Assembly (NCBI RefSeq): GCF_049243985.1
Contig: NC_135379.1
Location: forward strand, 17,630,001 to 17,694,000
Reading direction: 5' to 3'
DNA length: 64,000 nt
DNA from: Paroedura picta
Lineage: Eukaryota; Chordata; Lepidosauria; Squamata; Gekkonidae
Every line of letters begins with the position of its first letter. Positions within the stretch are counted from its first letter, which is position 1. Positions 1 to 14,500 of this stretch are shown here, in pieces. The notes below the pieces were generated by a model. The model ran no database searches and was not told the origin of the DNA. It saw only the letters and a list, made by a program, of their open reading frames with translations. Made by a program: the position numbers and the translations under genes.

Positions 1-464
1 CCAAAAGTTTCTGGCAAAGCTGGAGAGGAGTCCAATATGCCTAAGGGGCAACCGTTCAGTCTGACTGAAATGTTTTAACTGGCAGGGTAGTAAGTATGTC
101 TGCAGCTGGACAGATGTTTCCTGCTACTCACACTGATCTTTTAAACCACATTTTCTCCCCATGTGGGAAGCAGACGTCAGAAAAAGATAAGGCCAAACTG
201 GGAAGCTATTATACTTTGGTCACATTGGGAGAGAAGACAAGAAAATACAAGAACACTAGGAAAAGTTGGAGACAGGAGGAAAAGAGGAAGATGCAACATG
301 CGATGAATTAGCTCAATAAATGAAACCATGGCCCTCAGATTGTATTCCCTGAGCAAGGCTGTTAATGATAGGACATTTTGGACGTAAATAATTCATATAC
401 TCATCATCAGTTGGAAGTGACTTGATGGCCTTTCAGACACACCCATACTTGGAAGCAACACTAT

Positions 465-1364
465 GGGCCTTTTTGCACGGGGATCTTTGTTGCAAATTGG
501 TCACTGAATGAAAAATCGCCATTTAAAATAGTGGAATTCGTCGTTATGCATACCTGCCTTTGTAGTGGAATCAGTTGCGTTTTTTAGCGTTTCCCACAGG
601 CTTCCGGTCTCGGCAGAAATCGCTAGAAAGGAAGCGCTATTGCCAAGCTCGTCCCGCCCCTGGCCATCAAGCAGCCAATGGGCAGCCGTTAGCATGCTCC
701 CAAACAGCCCCTTTCCCTTTAAGAAAGGTTTTTAAAAAAAAAAACAGACCCATTGCAACGAATCTGGGTAGATTCGTTGCAACGGAGAGACCCATACAGC
801 TGCCTGGTGTGTTTGAGCTGTTGTTTGATCATATGATCGTTGGCACGCTGCCTCGAGTGAAAAAAAAAAATCCCCCCCCCCCCTCACGGGCCCGATTTTC
901 GGCTGAATTAATGTGTAAAAATTAATGGGAAAATACATCAGCAAACGGGCTTTTCTGTGGTTTGTGCTTAGTGACTAAAGGTGAAGGACTGAAGCCAGGG
1001 AAGCCTCTAAACAGAAAGAGGCTCGCTGGTGCGTTTATCCCCGCTCGCTCGGAGAAAAAAAAATGGCGATCGCTTCGCCGGAAGATCAGAGGAGAGAGCC
1101 AGGGGGAGGGACTTTGAAGAAACCGCAACAATGTTAACGCACAGGTCTTTTTCGCTAGTGTTGCAGATTGGTTGCAGGACTGTATCGCTTTCCGGAGGGT
1201 GAATCCACTTTTTGGGATTCCCCTGAAAGCGCTACAACGAAGCGCTTTTTGCAGATTGGTTTCAGGTGTGTGGCAGATTGTCTACGACGTCGTGCGTTAA
1301 GCCAAATCAATAGCGTTTCCAATTGGCAACCATTGTGCGATTTTGAAGCCGTGCAAAAAGGCCC
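465..1364. mobile_element. Non-autonomous DNA transposon, about 900 bp
   Basis: Ends form a perfect 16-base inverted repeat, GGGCCTTTTTGCACGG at 465-480 and its complement at 1349-1364, extended by a looser match (TTGTTGCAAATTGG against a complement near 1320-1335). Motifs like TTGCAGATTGG recur inside near the right end, as in hAT subterminal repeats. No transposase frame and no clear target duplication were seen. Superfamily is uncertain. Confidence 0.65.
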
Positions 1365-1549
1365 TGGGTCTGTACCAACAAACAGGATAGGGCTTTACTG
1401 TCACCAGGGCCTGTAAGACAGAACTCTTCTGCCAAGCTTTTGACTAGAGCTAGTGACCTCATAACATGTAATGGCCTGTTCCGACAAAAATATCAACGTC
1501 AAGTAAATCCACTACAATAATAGTAACGGTTGCTCTTGTCGAATACAGA

Positions 1550-1690
1550 TGCTGATTTAAAGTGATTTTAAAATGTTTTAATTGTTTTAACCCACATTAT
1601 TGTTATTGAATATGATGTTGTACACTACCTAGAGCCAACTTCGCAGGAAGGGGGTATATAAATTGAACAAAGGAATAAATAAACAGTACA
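1550..1690 (+). mobile_element. LINE 3' end fragment (CR1/L2 type)
   Basis: AT-rich tail with the typical order of a TTTTAATTGTTTTAA stretch, a degenerate 'cctagagcc..' box, GGGGGTATATAAATTGAA and a short AATAAATAAA end. No coding part is left. Confidence 0.5.
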
Positions 1691-1759
1691 ATTAGCATCA
1701 CAGGGTGGGACAATCATAGACTAACAGATAAGAAGAAAATAGATATTGGGTCTGCTCAG

Positions 1760-1888
<129 letters not shown>

Positions 1889-2417
1889 ACCCAAGGGAAA
1901 ACCATGTGCATGAGGGAGGAGAGCTAGATCACCATAATATGGTACACTGTTTATTGTGCACTTTCTTCATTGAGTTAGAAAGGCATCCAAAGCTCTTCCT
2001 TTCATCAAGTGAATGGCACAAGAACCCTGTGAACTAGGTTAGGTTGAGAAAGAATGACTGGCCAAAGGTCACCCACTGAAATATCACATACCTCTGGGAA
2101 AACTACATTTCCCATGAGCCCTAATACTTGAGGCACTACTTTTACTACCTGAAGAAGTCACGGCTTACAATCTACTTGAGGCACTACTGTATCCGTTTTC
2201 TAGACATTAGCTACTTGCACACCCATTGGCTAAGCAACTCTCAACACACTATAGCCACCATTGGCAACTAGATTTTCTATCCCCCCCCCCAAGATCTGTG
2301 CCATATCTGCACCAAGTGTTTTGAAAGGCCTCAGAAATAAACCTAAGCTTAAGAAAGTCTGTTTATTCTTATTCTCTCCCCCCCCCCCAAGTTTTTAAAC
2401 TGCATTCACTTGCTTAC

Positions 2418-2564
2418 CTGAAGGAATGGTAAATGAATTCAGAGTGGCATTTCCTTTTTTACAAATATAACCAAGTTTCTTGTTACATTCTAGGCTTTCC
2501 CATTTGGCACCTTTTGAAGGAGTAAATGTTCCACAGGATTTTCCTGGCTCTGGGGAAGGGCTTC
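2418..2564 (-). CDS. MRC1: MRC1 coding exon 6: end of C-type lectin domain 1
   Basis: 147 bases, phase 1-1, donor GTAAGC. Encodes [10 protein letters not shown], then [18 protein letters not shown] and the linker [11 protein letters not shown]. The WND calcium motif is replaced by WES, as in mammalian CTLD1 (WEN), so this domain is probably not the main sugar-binding one. It is the last MRC1 exon in the window; exon 7 was not found in 1-2400. Confidence 0.95.
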
Positions 2565-5500
2565 CTTCAAGGAATGGATACAAATAAGAATATTTACATG
2601 TCCATATGGCTAAGGAACTGCCTTAACTGGAGAATTATTTTAGAGCCAATGAGCACATTCAAGGTATTTGCTATAAAATTTTAATTCATTCATCACACCA
2701 GCACAACGACCCAAGCAGCAGAATAAACATCACCTACCATCACTTGCTGGAAGGCATCAGGTTCTTGATTTTGTGAGGACCACATGATCAGCGGGTCATC
2801 ACAAGCACTAGGTATGGGTTTATTTGAAAGTGACGCCTGGCATGTAGAAACAACTGTATCCTCTTGACATTCCCACAAAAGGTGATGAACAATTAAAATA
2901 TTTCTATTACCCAAGCAGAGCTGCATAACTTTTAATCCGCTAAATCAAAGACAATCTGCAAAGTACACATAGTGGCTTTCCGGTGATTTATTATCATCCA
3001 AACTATTGTTGTTGTTATGTGCGAAGTCGTGTCCGACCCATCGCGACCCCATGGACAATGATCCTCCAGGCCTTCCTGTCCTCTACCATTCCCTGGAGTC
3101 CTTTTAAGTTTGCACCTACTGCTTCAGTGACTCCATCCATCCACCTCATTCTCTGTCGTCCCCTTCTTCTTTTGCCCTCGATCGCTCCCAGCATTAGGCT
3201 CTTCTCCAGGGAGTCCTTCCTTCTCATGAGGTGGCCAAAGTATTTGAGTTTCATCTTCAGGATCTGGCCTTCTAAAGAGCAGTCAGGGCTGATCTCCTCT
3301 AGGACTGACCGGTTTGTTCGCCTTGCAGTCCAAGGGACTCGCAAGAGTCTTCTCCAGCACCAGAGTTCAAAAGCCTCAATTCTTTGACGCTCGGCCTTCC
3401 TTATGGTCCAACTTTCGCAGCCATACATTGCAACTGGGAATACCATAGCCTTGACTAAACGCACTTTTGTTGGTAGGGTGATGTCTCTGCTTTTTAGGAT
3501 GCTGTCTAGATTTGCCATAGCTTTCCTCCCTAGGAGCAAGCGTCTTTTAATTTCTTTGCTGCAGTCCCCATCTGCAGTGATCTTGGAGCCGAGGAAAATA
3601 AAATCTGTCACTATCTCCATTTCTTCCCCATCTATTTGCCAGGAATTGAGAGGGCCGGCTGCCATGATCTTTGTTTTCTTGATGTTGAGTTTCAAGCCAA
3701 CTTTTGCACTCTCCTCCTTCACCCGCATCAACAGGCTCTTTAGTTCCTCTTCACTTTCTGCCATTAGAGTGGTAGAACTATAAATGGTGCTAAATTCTAG
3801 AACTCCAGATGAGGTTTTAGCCATGGTGAACAGTACAACATGGATGGGGACCCTAGGGTGCAGGGGGGGGGCAGGAGCTTAATTCTCCCTTCCATGCTGC
3901 CAAAAAGGGAACTCCCTATTTCCAGCAGACCATGAAGGAAAAATAGAAATCCCCGTGTTCTGTTTTTCAGCTCTACCAGGGCTTAAATCAACTTGAGGCT
4001 AGGAGAAGCAACCCCCCCCCCAACTACTATAGCTTTTACAAGTCTTTAATTTTGAGCACAGAACTCCAGGCTCATTTCTGGCTTAGATCTAAAAAATCTG
4101 ACTGTGGCCCGTACCTTAGGCAGCTGCACAGCATGTGGCCGCAAGAAGGTAGGTGCTTGGATTAGTGGGTCAAACACCCTATCGCCCCACCTTAGAGGAA
4201 ATGAAATTCCCAAATAATTTTGTGCAATGGAGGGCCAAGAATATCAATGCACAACTGAGATTTCAAGAAGTGTATATCGAAAGGAAACATATCATCATTT
4301 ACCCAAAGGCATGATAGCAGCATACTACCTATAACAAAATGCCTATAGTAATACTTACCTGCGGCCCAATTTAGGTATCTGAAAGCTTGGCCACCACTCC
4401 ATTGCCACCCACTATCAGAGTCCAAACTGTTAAGACCAAACCAGAGTGCAGTAGTCAACTTTGATGTCAACCCTACGTAAGAATGCAAAGCACAGCAAGT
4501 AGTCATTTCCAGGAATAGACTCGAGAGAGCTGCAACAATTACAGAATCGTAGACAAGGTTAAGTAACTAAAAACATCAGCGCACACATAGAAAGCCAATA
4601 AAACCAGGCATTATTTCTTCAGTTTAGGTTTCATCAATGCTGTGAAAAATTGTGCGCAAAACAAGATTCTCTCAAGTGAGTTGAACATCATGAGGGGAAA
4701 CATCCTAATTTCCCTCCAGGTTAACATAACTATTAAGAGGCTCTGCTCAAAGGTGCCCATGATTTGAGCCTTTCTACAACTACCATTATTATCCCCTTCA
4801 AGGCCAGACACAGGAATGTAGTAAATAAGCCCAATCATGAGAGTCTGGATGGGAGGAGGGAATTTGGAGTAGGTAGGCTTAACTGCCCAAGATACTAACA
4901 CCAAGACTGGCACGGCACATGACACCAACGTAATTCGGAAAGAGGAAGATCCCTTATTGGACCAGAGATACAACCTGGTGACGTAGGCTGAGAAAGCTAT
5001 ACTAAGGGCACAGGCCATAGAGGATTATGCTAATAACATGCTAGTATGCTTTGCTATGTAATGCTTCATTATGATAAAGTGCAATGTATAGAATCATAGA
5101 ATTGGAAGGGATCATACAGGCCATCTATCTGGCGTTCTTGTATACATCCAACTTTGAGGACTGGGAAATTGTTCAGAGATCCCACTCAGGGAACCAGGAA
5201 CAAAACCCCAATGGGACTCTAACAACCATGTATTGTGTTCATGTTGGTTCTGATAGCTCTGTGGTATGTCCCATGTATATTCAAAAGCTTCTAAGAAGTT
5301 CATTATACAACATTCAAGAAAATCTGTATACAGTTTTCACTTACCTGCCAGATACATTTGCTCATGCAATTCTGTGATACACAACAATTCTGCACTTTGT
5401 TGCTGACAACTTTTCCTTGCTTGGTACCAAGTAAGAGCAGATTCTGAATTTATCTGGTAATGTACCCCAGACAAAGGGTCTGTATCCCACAAGTGATCAA

Positions 5501-8500
5501 AAACCTTAGCTGGAAGGAAAATCAAGAAACATTTCTAGTGTTCATTGTGACAAGACCAAAATAAAATGAAAGATCAATTGTGCAGACCAAAAACCACTAC
5601 CCTGAAATGACATACATGTTGAAGTAAGTAGTCAGATATACAAAATGACAGAAAAAGAACAGAGGAAGAATCCTGCAGGAATAGTGGGATCAACACCATT
5701 CTTTCCCAGTATGTCCAACTTTAGACTCCAGTAGCACTTTTAAGACCAACAAAAGATTTATTCAGGGTGTGAGCTTTCGAGTGCAAGCACCCTTCATCAG
5801 ATCTCGAAAGCTCACGCCCTGAATAAATGTTTGTTGGTCTTAAAGGTGTTACTGGACTCTGATTCTATTGTGCTACTTCAGACCAACACGGCTACCCATT
5901 TGAGTCTTCAGGCTGACACTCTTCAGGCAATCTCCTCTTCCGCATAGTTCCACGGAACACAGCTCTCTCTCTCGGGGATGTGCCTAGGAATCTGTATCTT
6001 TACTTTCATATATGTTCATTCCTGAAGATGTATATCTATACTTTAATCAGCTTGTGTGCATTTGCTGTGCACTGTGTCAATAATACATGCTTATTTCCCA
6101 GGTGAGACCCAAGAAAGGCACTGTGAGCCTTCATTAAGTCTCCCAGCACTGGAGCTGTATTAATAGTTTTTAAACCAAGTGACAGTTTCCTTCCTTGATT
6201 CTGCCAGGGAAAATTTATTGTGATCCTTATCTAAACAACTGAAGTGTTATTTGTTAAGGTTGATCCACAACCAACCTTCTATGTCCATGGATTTATTTAT
6301 TTATATTTCACATTTCTACACCGCCCCTCATGAGAAATCGTCTCGGGGCAATTCACAACATAAAACCAATAAAACACAGCATAAAACCCATAAAAACCCT
6401 TAAACATACAATAGCTAAAAACAGAAGCCAAAAGGCAAGTGGCAGCATAGTTTTTCCAGCCAGGTCAGCATTCTTGATCCTATAATCCTGTCCATCCAGG
6501 GATGGATCGTACACATGGCCTCAATCAAAGGCCTGTCAGAAGAGCTCCATCTTGCAGGTCCTGAAGAACCTAGCAAGTTCCGTCAGGGCCCTTAGCTCTT
6601 CCAGGAGCTCATTCCACCAGTTTGGGGCCAGGGCCAAGAAGGCCCTAGCCATGGTCAAGGCCAGGCAAATATCCCGGGGGGCTGGGACAGCCAGCAAATT
6701 CATGCCTGCAGAGCACAAGGCTCTGCAGGGGGCATTAGCAGATTTAGGAGAGGCAGCGATCGCGCTCCCGAGCGCCTGGGAACGGCTTCAGCCTGGGGGG
6801 GGGAGTTCGGGGGGTCCCAGCCCTTCCCAGCCGCCTGGGCAGTGCTGCCAGGGCGGTTGGAAACGGCTAGCACCCACTGTATTTTTTTTTTACAGCAGGC
6901 TTAATTACTAGTAATTAATATGATTGGTAATTGCCATATCATAAGCTATCTATGATTCAGCTATCATGCATATACCTGAAGCCAGGGGTAGTCAAACTGC
7001 GGCCCTCCAGATGTCCATGGACTACAATTCCCAGGAGCCCCTGCCAGCATTCGCTGGCATTCACTGGCAGGGGCTCCTGGGAATTGTAGTCCATGGACAT
7101 CTGGAGGGCCGCAGTTTGACTACCCCTGCCTGAAGCGATAGGGGAAAGTGTAATTAATTTGTAACAGTGGAAGACATAATACACAAGACATAATAATTTT
7201 ACATGACAATCTATTCCATAAACTGTTTTTCCCCCCCACCTTCCCAAGCTTACATTGTTGTGGACAATAGCCATAACGCTGGTCTGTACCAAAGTCTCTT
7301 GTGGTTGAACACCAGAGCAAGCCATCTGACCGGCCATCAGTTGTACAATCAGCATACAATTTGCCAAGAAATTGGAATGGGAATACACAAGGTGCCCCTC
7401 TGCCATTGCCTTTCACGGTAATTACATCTGTAGAAAAAAGGAACTTTTTAAACAAAAAGCTGAAATCAACACAGAATCTTCCATATATAATAATAATTAT
7501 TATTATTACTAAAAAACCTCCCTCTTCAAAAATTGGATACCTAAACCACAAATCAAGTATCTGAAAATTGAAGCATGGGCTCTACTCCGAACTACAAGCA
7601 TTCTCCATTTCCATGTGTTGCTCAGTTTACACTGGAGGCTATTTATGGGATCTTTCACTCGTACAAATGGATGTTACAGCTAAGTCGTGTTCAGTCATGC
7701 TCTATCCCAGTAATCCCAATGTGGAGCATATGGGAGACATGGCTCCTGCCAATATGGCACCCCCTTGCTTCTTGACTTGTATGTATACGACCGTTTATGC
7801 ACTGGGAACTTTACTCCCCCAGCTCCCATGCAGGAGCACAAATTGAGGGCGGATGAGGTGCACCAGGCCAAATGCTCCCCCATGTGGGTGCAGGAAGAGG
7901 TGGGGCAACCTGCCATGACTAAAACTCCAGCCTGCAGCCTGGCATGAAACCTCCAGTGCATAAACGGTCTATGTGGCAGGGAAATCAAAGTATCTTGAAT
8001 CAAACAGAACAAAAGAATGCTTCAGGTTATTCCTTAGCAGCAGAATGACTGCTAAACCAGTGCTGGCAGGCTTGTCACATAGCAGTGCACCTTCGCCTAG
8101 CCTCAAGCACACCACCCAGGGTGAGGAAATACCACTCCCCAATTTCCCACCCTGGGAAATTGAAAAGTGAGATAAAAATGTCCTCCATGCACTGATGCTT
8201 GTGAATTTGGTAAAGACCATAGAGATGGTGGAAGCAGCTACGTTGTCACCCAAAAATGTCACCACATCCTCCTCAAACTACACTTTCCTCAGGTACTGCC
8301 TTCAGTATCTTCTGAGATTTACTGAGGCAGTGCTGGAAACCATACCTCGGCCATAGATACACAGATGTCTTTTGGGCTTGGAAACCTATTCTTGTAGCTA
8401 AGCAGAGAATAGCTTCGCTAATAAAGCTTTGCCAGTTTTTTGAAACTGAAACTAAACAGCATATCCAAAGCAAACAGCTGATCCTATCCCTATATGACAG

Positions 8501-11500
8501 CCATTTTGTAATTTTATTTGCCCTATCCCATAATAACCATTTTCTGGTTGTGTCTTTCTCCCCACTACTCTTTCTCAAAATTACAAAATTGCTCCCTTGT
8601 TCAGTAAAGTTGGCTACTTCTGCTGGAAGTACCTTTGGGTGATTCTGAGAAAAATTTACTACACAAATGTATTTGATACGTAGCGAAATCTCCCTTATCA
8701 CCTAGACAATGCAGACTCCAGAATGAGACTTTGTTGTCCTATCTCATATAAAAATAGAACTAATAAGAACAGTAAACAAGTACTTACCTTCATAGCCCCG
8801 AGAGCACAAATCATCTGTTGTTCCATAGACCTTCCATCTACTCCAGATTCCTGATCCCTTGTACAGCATTATTTTTTTTTCATTTTTGTTTCCATAATTG
8901 AAATACAGATCAGCTCCTTTGATGGCAAAAAGCGTATCATTTCTGCATTCCCATTTCTGGAACTCGCTATCTGAATCACATGGGTACAGGATAATTGGCA
9001 TCCAGTTGGCCTTTGAAGTCACTCCAACACATAGCTTCAGAGAGACGCTCATCAGCTGATTACTGGAAATCCACCTGAACATTTGTGCTTCATTTGCATG
9101 GTCACAGGTGCTAGTGGTGACCATGTCCGAAGAGTGTGCATCGACACAAACTCTGTGGTCTTCATTAAATATTAAAAATGTACTGGTATCTGTGGATACA
9201 AAAGGGAAACAAAAACTCTGATAACATCCCCAACCTTCAAGGCCAACTAAAACAATGTTTTCCAGTGTATAAACTGGGTTTCTATTAAGGTTCCCAGGTC
9301 TTCCTTGTCCACTGGCAGGGGATGCAGGGGTAGGCTTGCTGATACGTTGTGCGATTCGACGTGTTTCGGCCGCCTTGGTGATCACTGAATCCCGAAGCAA
9401 CGCATAGGAGGTCAGTGCTGCGGCCTGGTGAGGAGGGACAGCGACGGCACGCCAGCCAGCAGCCGCACGCAGGTGCAGAGCTCTGTGCCTGTGTGTGGCT
9501 GCTGGGCTATTCAGATTTGGAAACTCCTGGAGATTTGGGAATGGAACCTAAGGAGGACAGGGAACTCAGTAGGCTACTATGCCATAGAGTGCACCCTCCA
9601 ATTTCCCCAGGGGAAATTATCTCTGTTGTCTGGAGGTCAGCTGTAATTCTGGGAATCCCCAGGTCCCACCTGGAGCTGGCATCCCTAGCTTGTATTCTAA
9701 ATATTTGATTCTATAACAAACCACCCTGCACTTTATTTATATCGTTGACTTGCCAGTGGATAAGTGTCCTGAAGAAGAATAACCTGGAAATGCATGTCCT
9801 TCAAGTTTCAATTAAAAAGCTGACTTAGACTTTTCTCATCCATTCTCTGGTTTCCTCCTCAAGTCCCTCTTGGCTTCCAGCCCATTTGTGAGTAGCAGAA
9901 ATCTGATGAGCCATGGAGACAAATTCTTGCTGTCTGCCTGTTAGTTTGCCCTCTCACAATACAAGGAAATGTACAATTATCAACAATGGTGATAAAGGCC
10001 TTTTATTATATTGTTATGCTAACAATTAGACCAGGTTTCTGTAAACTAGTTTAATGCAGCACTTGCAAATTTCCTAAATATTTGTGAGACAGCGCGTCAT
10101 GAAGTAAAAAGACAATTCAACACTTAGCACAGTGAATTCTTTTGAGTTCAGCTCTGCAGTAAAACTCCTAACAACAAGTATTTCTACTTGGAAAGAAGGT
10201 CAAGACTTCCATTTCTTTCTTATCTTCCCTTATTGTATCCAAACATGAATCCAGAGCAGACAGTTTTAGAGCCTACAGGTAGCCTTTGGGTCGTTATAGG
10301 CCTTTGACAGGTGAGACAAAGATCAGACATCATCTACAAAACTGCAACTTCATGCTACCTTAATTTGCTTCATGGCTAAGCAGCGAAGGAAGAGGAAGTC
10401 TAACACTTGAAAACATGCTTTTGAATGAGACTGTTTTTTCTTCTTTCAAAATTTAATGTAGTCCAGAAACTGGTTTCACGTAGTCAAATTGAGTGCAGGC
10501 TGAAATTTTTCTCTACACTGATGATGGTACATCTGTATACCTGTTGCCTGAAATGCATGATCAGAGGTCTTTCTCATAATACCAGTTCAAATAGGATGCC
10601 AAGGGGTGAGACTTTTTTCTTCACACACTACAGCAGCCCTTGGAGGGGAAGGGAGGAAATTTTCACTGAGGTCGAGAGACAAGATGAGGGAGCCCAAATA
10701 GCAGCAGATCTATGACAGATGCAAAAGGAAACTGGTAGGGTTTCCAGTTGTAGATTGGAAGTACCTATAGATTTGGGGGATAGAGGAAGGGGTTTAGAGA
10801 GATGGAGCTCAGCAGGGTATAATGCACTCCAAAGTAGTCCAGGGGAACTGATTCAGGACATCTGGAGATCACTTGCAATAAAGGAAGATCTCCAGGCATC
10901 ACCTGGAAATTGGCATCCCTAGTAACAGGGATAAGTCAGTAGGTTTTCTCAATGGTCCAGTTTATATGTAAGCAATGGCAATGATCAGGGCAGCTTTACT
11001 TTTGCTTGCCAGACAATAACAGGGTACTCAGTCAGGTCCCAGCTCTTAGGCACACACAGCAGCAACAAGTGTGATCACACATTGTCCCTGTATTAGCAAG
11101 GAGAAAGGAACAGGATGAACTAGCTGTAAACTGCTGCAAGTCAGCTGGCCCAGGAACACTGGTGAATAAATCAAACAAATCAATCAATTGCTTGGTGTAG
11201 TGGTTAGGAGTGAGGACTTCTAATCTGGCAAGCTGGGTTTGATTCTCCGCTTCTCCTCCACATGCAGCCAGCTGGGTGACCTTGGGCTCACCACAGCACT
11301 GACTGAGCAGAAATATCAGGGCTCTCTCAGCCTCACCCACCTCACAGGGTGTCTGTTGTGGGAAGAGGAAAGGGAAGGCAAATGTAAGCTGCTTTGAGAC
11401 TCCTTCGGGTAGAGAAAAGCAGCATATAAGAACCAACTCTTCTAAAAAATATCAGATAAGGGAGCCCACACAGTCTATGATTCAGGCAAACAACTGCACT

Positions 11501-14500
11501 GCACATACAGAACTGAACTTTACTATAATTCAGGCAAACAGGCATTGTAGCCGATGAGACTAAACCAACACAAACAAATATTAGACGTGGAGCATGGGGA
11601 GCAGATGGTTTTGTTGCAATGTACACACTAAATAAATCACATCTAGCAATGGGAAGGGCTAGCTCATCACCTTCCAAGCTTTTTATCGTCATGGACTTGG
11701 GCTGCTTTCAGGACTATGGCCACTTCAAATTACCCTCCAATGTCCAACTTCCTGCTCTTTGGCTCAGCAAAAAAGGCCAGACTTGGAGATGTACCTCAGG
11801 GCTCGGGGTACCTCAGGGCTTGGTGCTCGGTCCGGTACCCCTGGAGAAACTGATAGTTTGAAGGGCGGACTCTGAGATCCCCAGGCTCTAACCCCAAGCC
11901 TCCAGAACTTTCCCAACCTTGGGACTGGTAACCCTACCACCCAATCTCCTGCCAGTAGCCAGGGGGAAACTGGCAACTCTAGTCTTGAGTCTCTGAGGTA
12001 GTGGCTACTATTTGCACAAGTGTTCCAGCCAGTAATAGTGGCTACATTAAAGCTGTGCTTCCACAGAACTCTGTGTGCATGGCTGTTTGGCATGCTGCTC
12101 TAGGAGTAACACTAAGTATTAAACATGATACGCACATAAACCTCTGTGCATGCCATCATCCTTAGCACAACTGCCTGCCTCCAGGCACAGCACTAGAGCT
12201 GGCTTTAATTATCTGACCCAAGATCCAGATCACAAAGGAAATACTTAGTAGCTTACATTCTACAAACAGGTGTACATATTGTTTATTTGTTTGTTTATTT
12301 ATTATTAAATGTCTGTACTGCCAACTCCTGGACCAGCCAACTCATGGCGGTTCACAATAGAATAAAACCATAAAGAATGTTGAGTACAGAATGCGGGACA
12401 TTCAGGTAGGTTCAATATTTTCTCAACCAAAAAAGGTTAAAGGTGAGGCTGAGTAGAAGACTTGCTCTTTATTGGTTCATATATATGACTGAAAAAGGAC
12501 CTTGATGTTGGCTGGGCAAATCAGAGCTTCTTCTCAGCTAAGATTGGGTGTGGGGGGAAGAGGATTTTTGCAGTTGGGTATATAGCAGTTGACAAGTGAC
12601 AGTTGGGGAAAAGACAGGAGGAAGGGAATATCTGTCCTGAAGATATATGAGGTACTACTTTAAAAAGTTGAAAGTAATAGGGGGAGGGTAGAAAATTTAA
12701 GTCTGGATCCAACTTCTGTTTATTTGAATTTAAAAACACATCTAGCAATCCAGCTGATGTAATCACTGTCCCTAATACCTGGTCACACTACCAACAAAAT
12801 TTGAGTCCAGTGGTAGCTTTAAGACCAACAAAGATTTATTCAAGGCGTGAGCTTTCGTGTGTATGCACACTTCCTCAGACAATGAAACAAGGATCATAAG
12901 AGTACAGATACCAAGAGAAAGTAAATTAGTAACATATTAGTAAAGAGCATCACAGCATCCCAAATATGCAGTATGGTAATTATTTGCTAGAAAAGCAAAT
13001 CACGTCTTTGGATTCAATTGTCGTTCACAAAAACATGGGGGGAATAAAATTGTTAAGGTTAGTGATTGATAGCAGACATGTTCCCAGTTGTGAAAAGAAG
13101 TAATTAAAAGAGACTTGTTGCTAGCCCAATTCATTCTCTTTAAGTTGCTTACTAAGTAATAAGGAAAAGCATTGGTCACATTGTATCAGGAATGAAAGAT
13201 ACAATATCCTTATTCTGCTATGTCATGACAATAAGGACCATTAAGAGCCAAATCCTGAACTGTCTACATAGAGACTTCACTGAGTATTTGCAAGGATTGT
13301 GTATATTTCAATAAGGTTTTATTTGAAATGTCCACGTTTCTCAGCATATTTTATACCTTCTCACCTCAAGGACCAGCTGTTCTGATTGTCCCCCCCCCCA
13401 GCCCTTTTCTTTCCTGACACATGCTACACATTGTTTTCAGTATGCATGTGATAAACCCTAGATGTGCTAAGAATGCTCCCATCTTCTTATGCATTCTTGG
13501 ACATCTCCAGACCCCACCCAGAACCTGCCAATTTTATTACAATGTCAGGCAAGAGAGGATAATTACTTCTACAGTGCAGGAGCAGTTTAAGGATTAGCAG
13601 GGCCCATAGCACCAGAGCCAGTTTAAAGATTTGTGAGGCCCTAGAAGAATACAATTGTAGCAGGAGCAGCCAGAGTGGGGGCAGTGGAAAGCAGTGTTAC
13701 TCCAAGTATCCTTAAAGAAGCAAGGCAGGGATAAGAGAGAAGGACAGGCTACGGCCTTTATCCATGGAGAAGAAGGCACTATAGGAAACCCCTGGAAGCG
13801 CAGGGCCCATAACATGTTCTACATATGCTGCACGGACAGACTGGCCCGGCTACAGTGCCAAAAGTTATTTTACTTATTTAAAATATAAAATATTTATATG
13901 CTTGCCTGTTTCCTGAGCTCTGGCCCTGACCTGATCTCACTCTTGAGAGTCCTAGACATGCAGGAATTTTCTTCCTGGTTAATAAATCCTAGACAGGGAT
14001 GAACTGGAGTGGGGAGGAGCCGGGAGTAGCTTTCAGAGGGCAGCAGTAGTCATTGCCACGAATTCCCTTGAGCAATTGGTGGTGGCAACCATCACTGCTG
14101 CTTAACCTGCAATGGAGGGGGAGGAGCAGCATGCCCATTATACCCTGGTGTGGTGACAGGGGTCCCTGCTTGATGGCATCTTGCTGAGAAACCAGGAACC
14201 TGTACTATGCAGCCATCCAGGGTCAGCTATAAAACTGTAGGTTTGTGTACCTACAAATCCAGACTTCAGTACTTATAGCTCTTAAGAATGATTAAAAATC
14301 TAAGCCATGCATTTGATGTCCCCGGTGACTTTTATAACCATATATTATTTAGCAGAAGAAGAAAAATCACAGGTTTTAAGATTTCATATATTAAATCTTT
14401 ATCTTGATGCAGATTTTGGAAAATCCTAAAAGTTAGCCATGCAATCTTCGAAGTCCCTTGGAATGCAGAGTTTGTGATGGACGTGGGACCTAGCCTCACA

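Noticed and set aside
2693-2926. A 77-codon minus-strand frame with several cysteines in MRC1 intron 5
   Set aside because: Considered as an extra lectin-like exon, but it matches no part of MRC1, and exons 5 and 6 splice in the right phase without it.
4611-5018. A 135-codon minus-strand frame in MRC1 intron 4
   Set aside because: It has hydrophobic stretches but no recognisable family, and true MRC1 exons 4 and 5 join in frame across it. Treated as chance.
6983-7128. Palindrome read as a microRNA gene or terminator
   Set aside because: The same hairpin recurs many times with 8-bp target duplications, so it is a MITE.
9290-9420. Possible Penelope-like end (CGACGTGTTTCGGCCGCC) next to MRC1 exon 2
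   Set aside because: Only a short motif resembles such element ends. No reverse transcriptase or repeat partner was seen.
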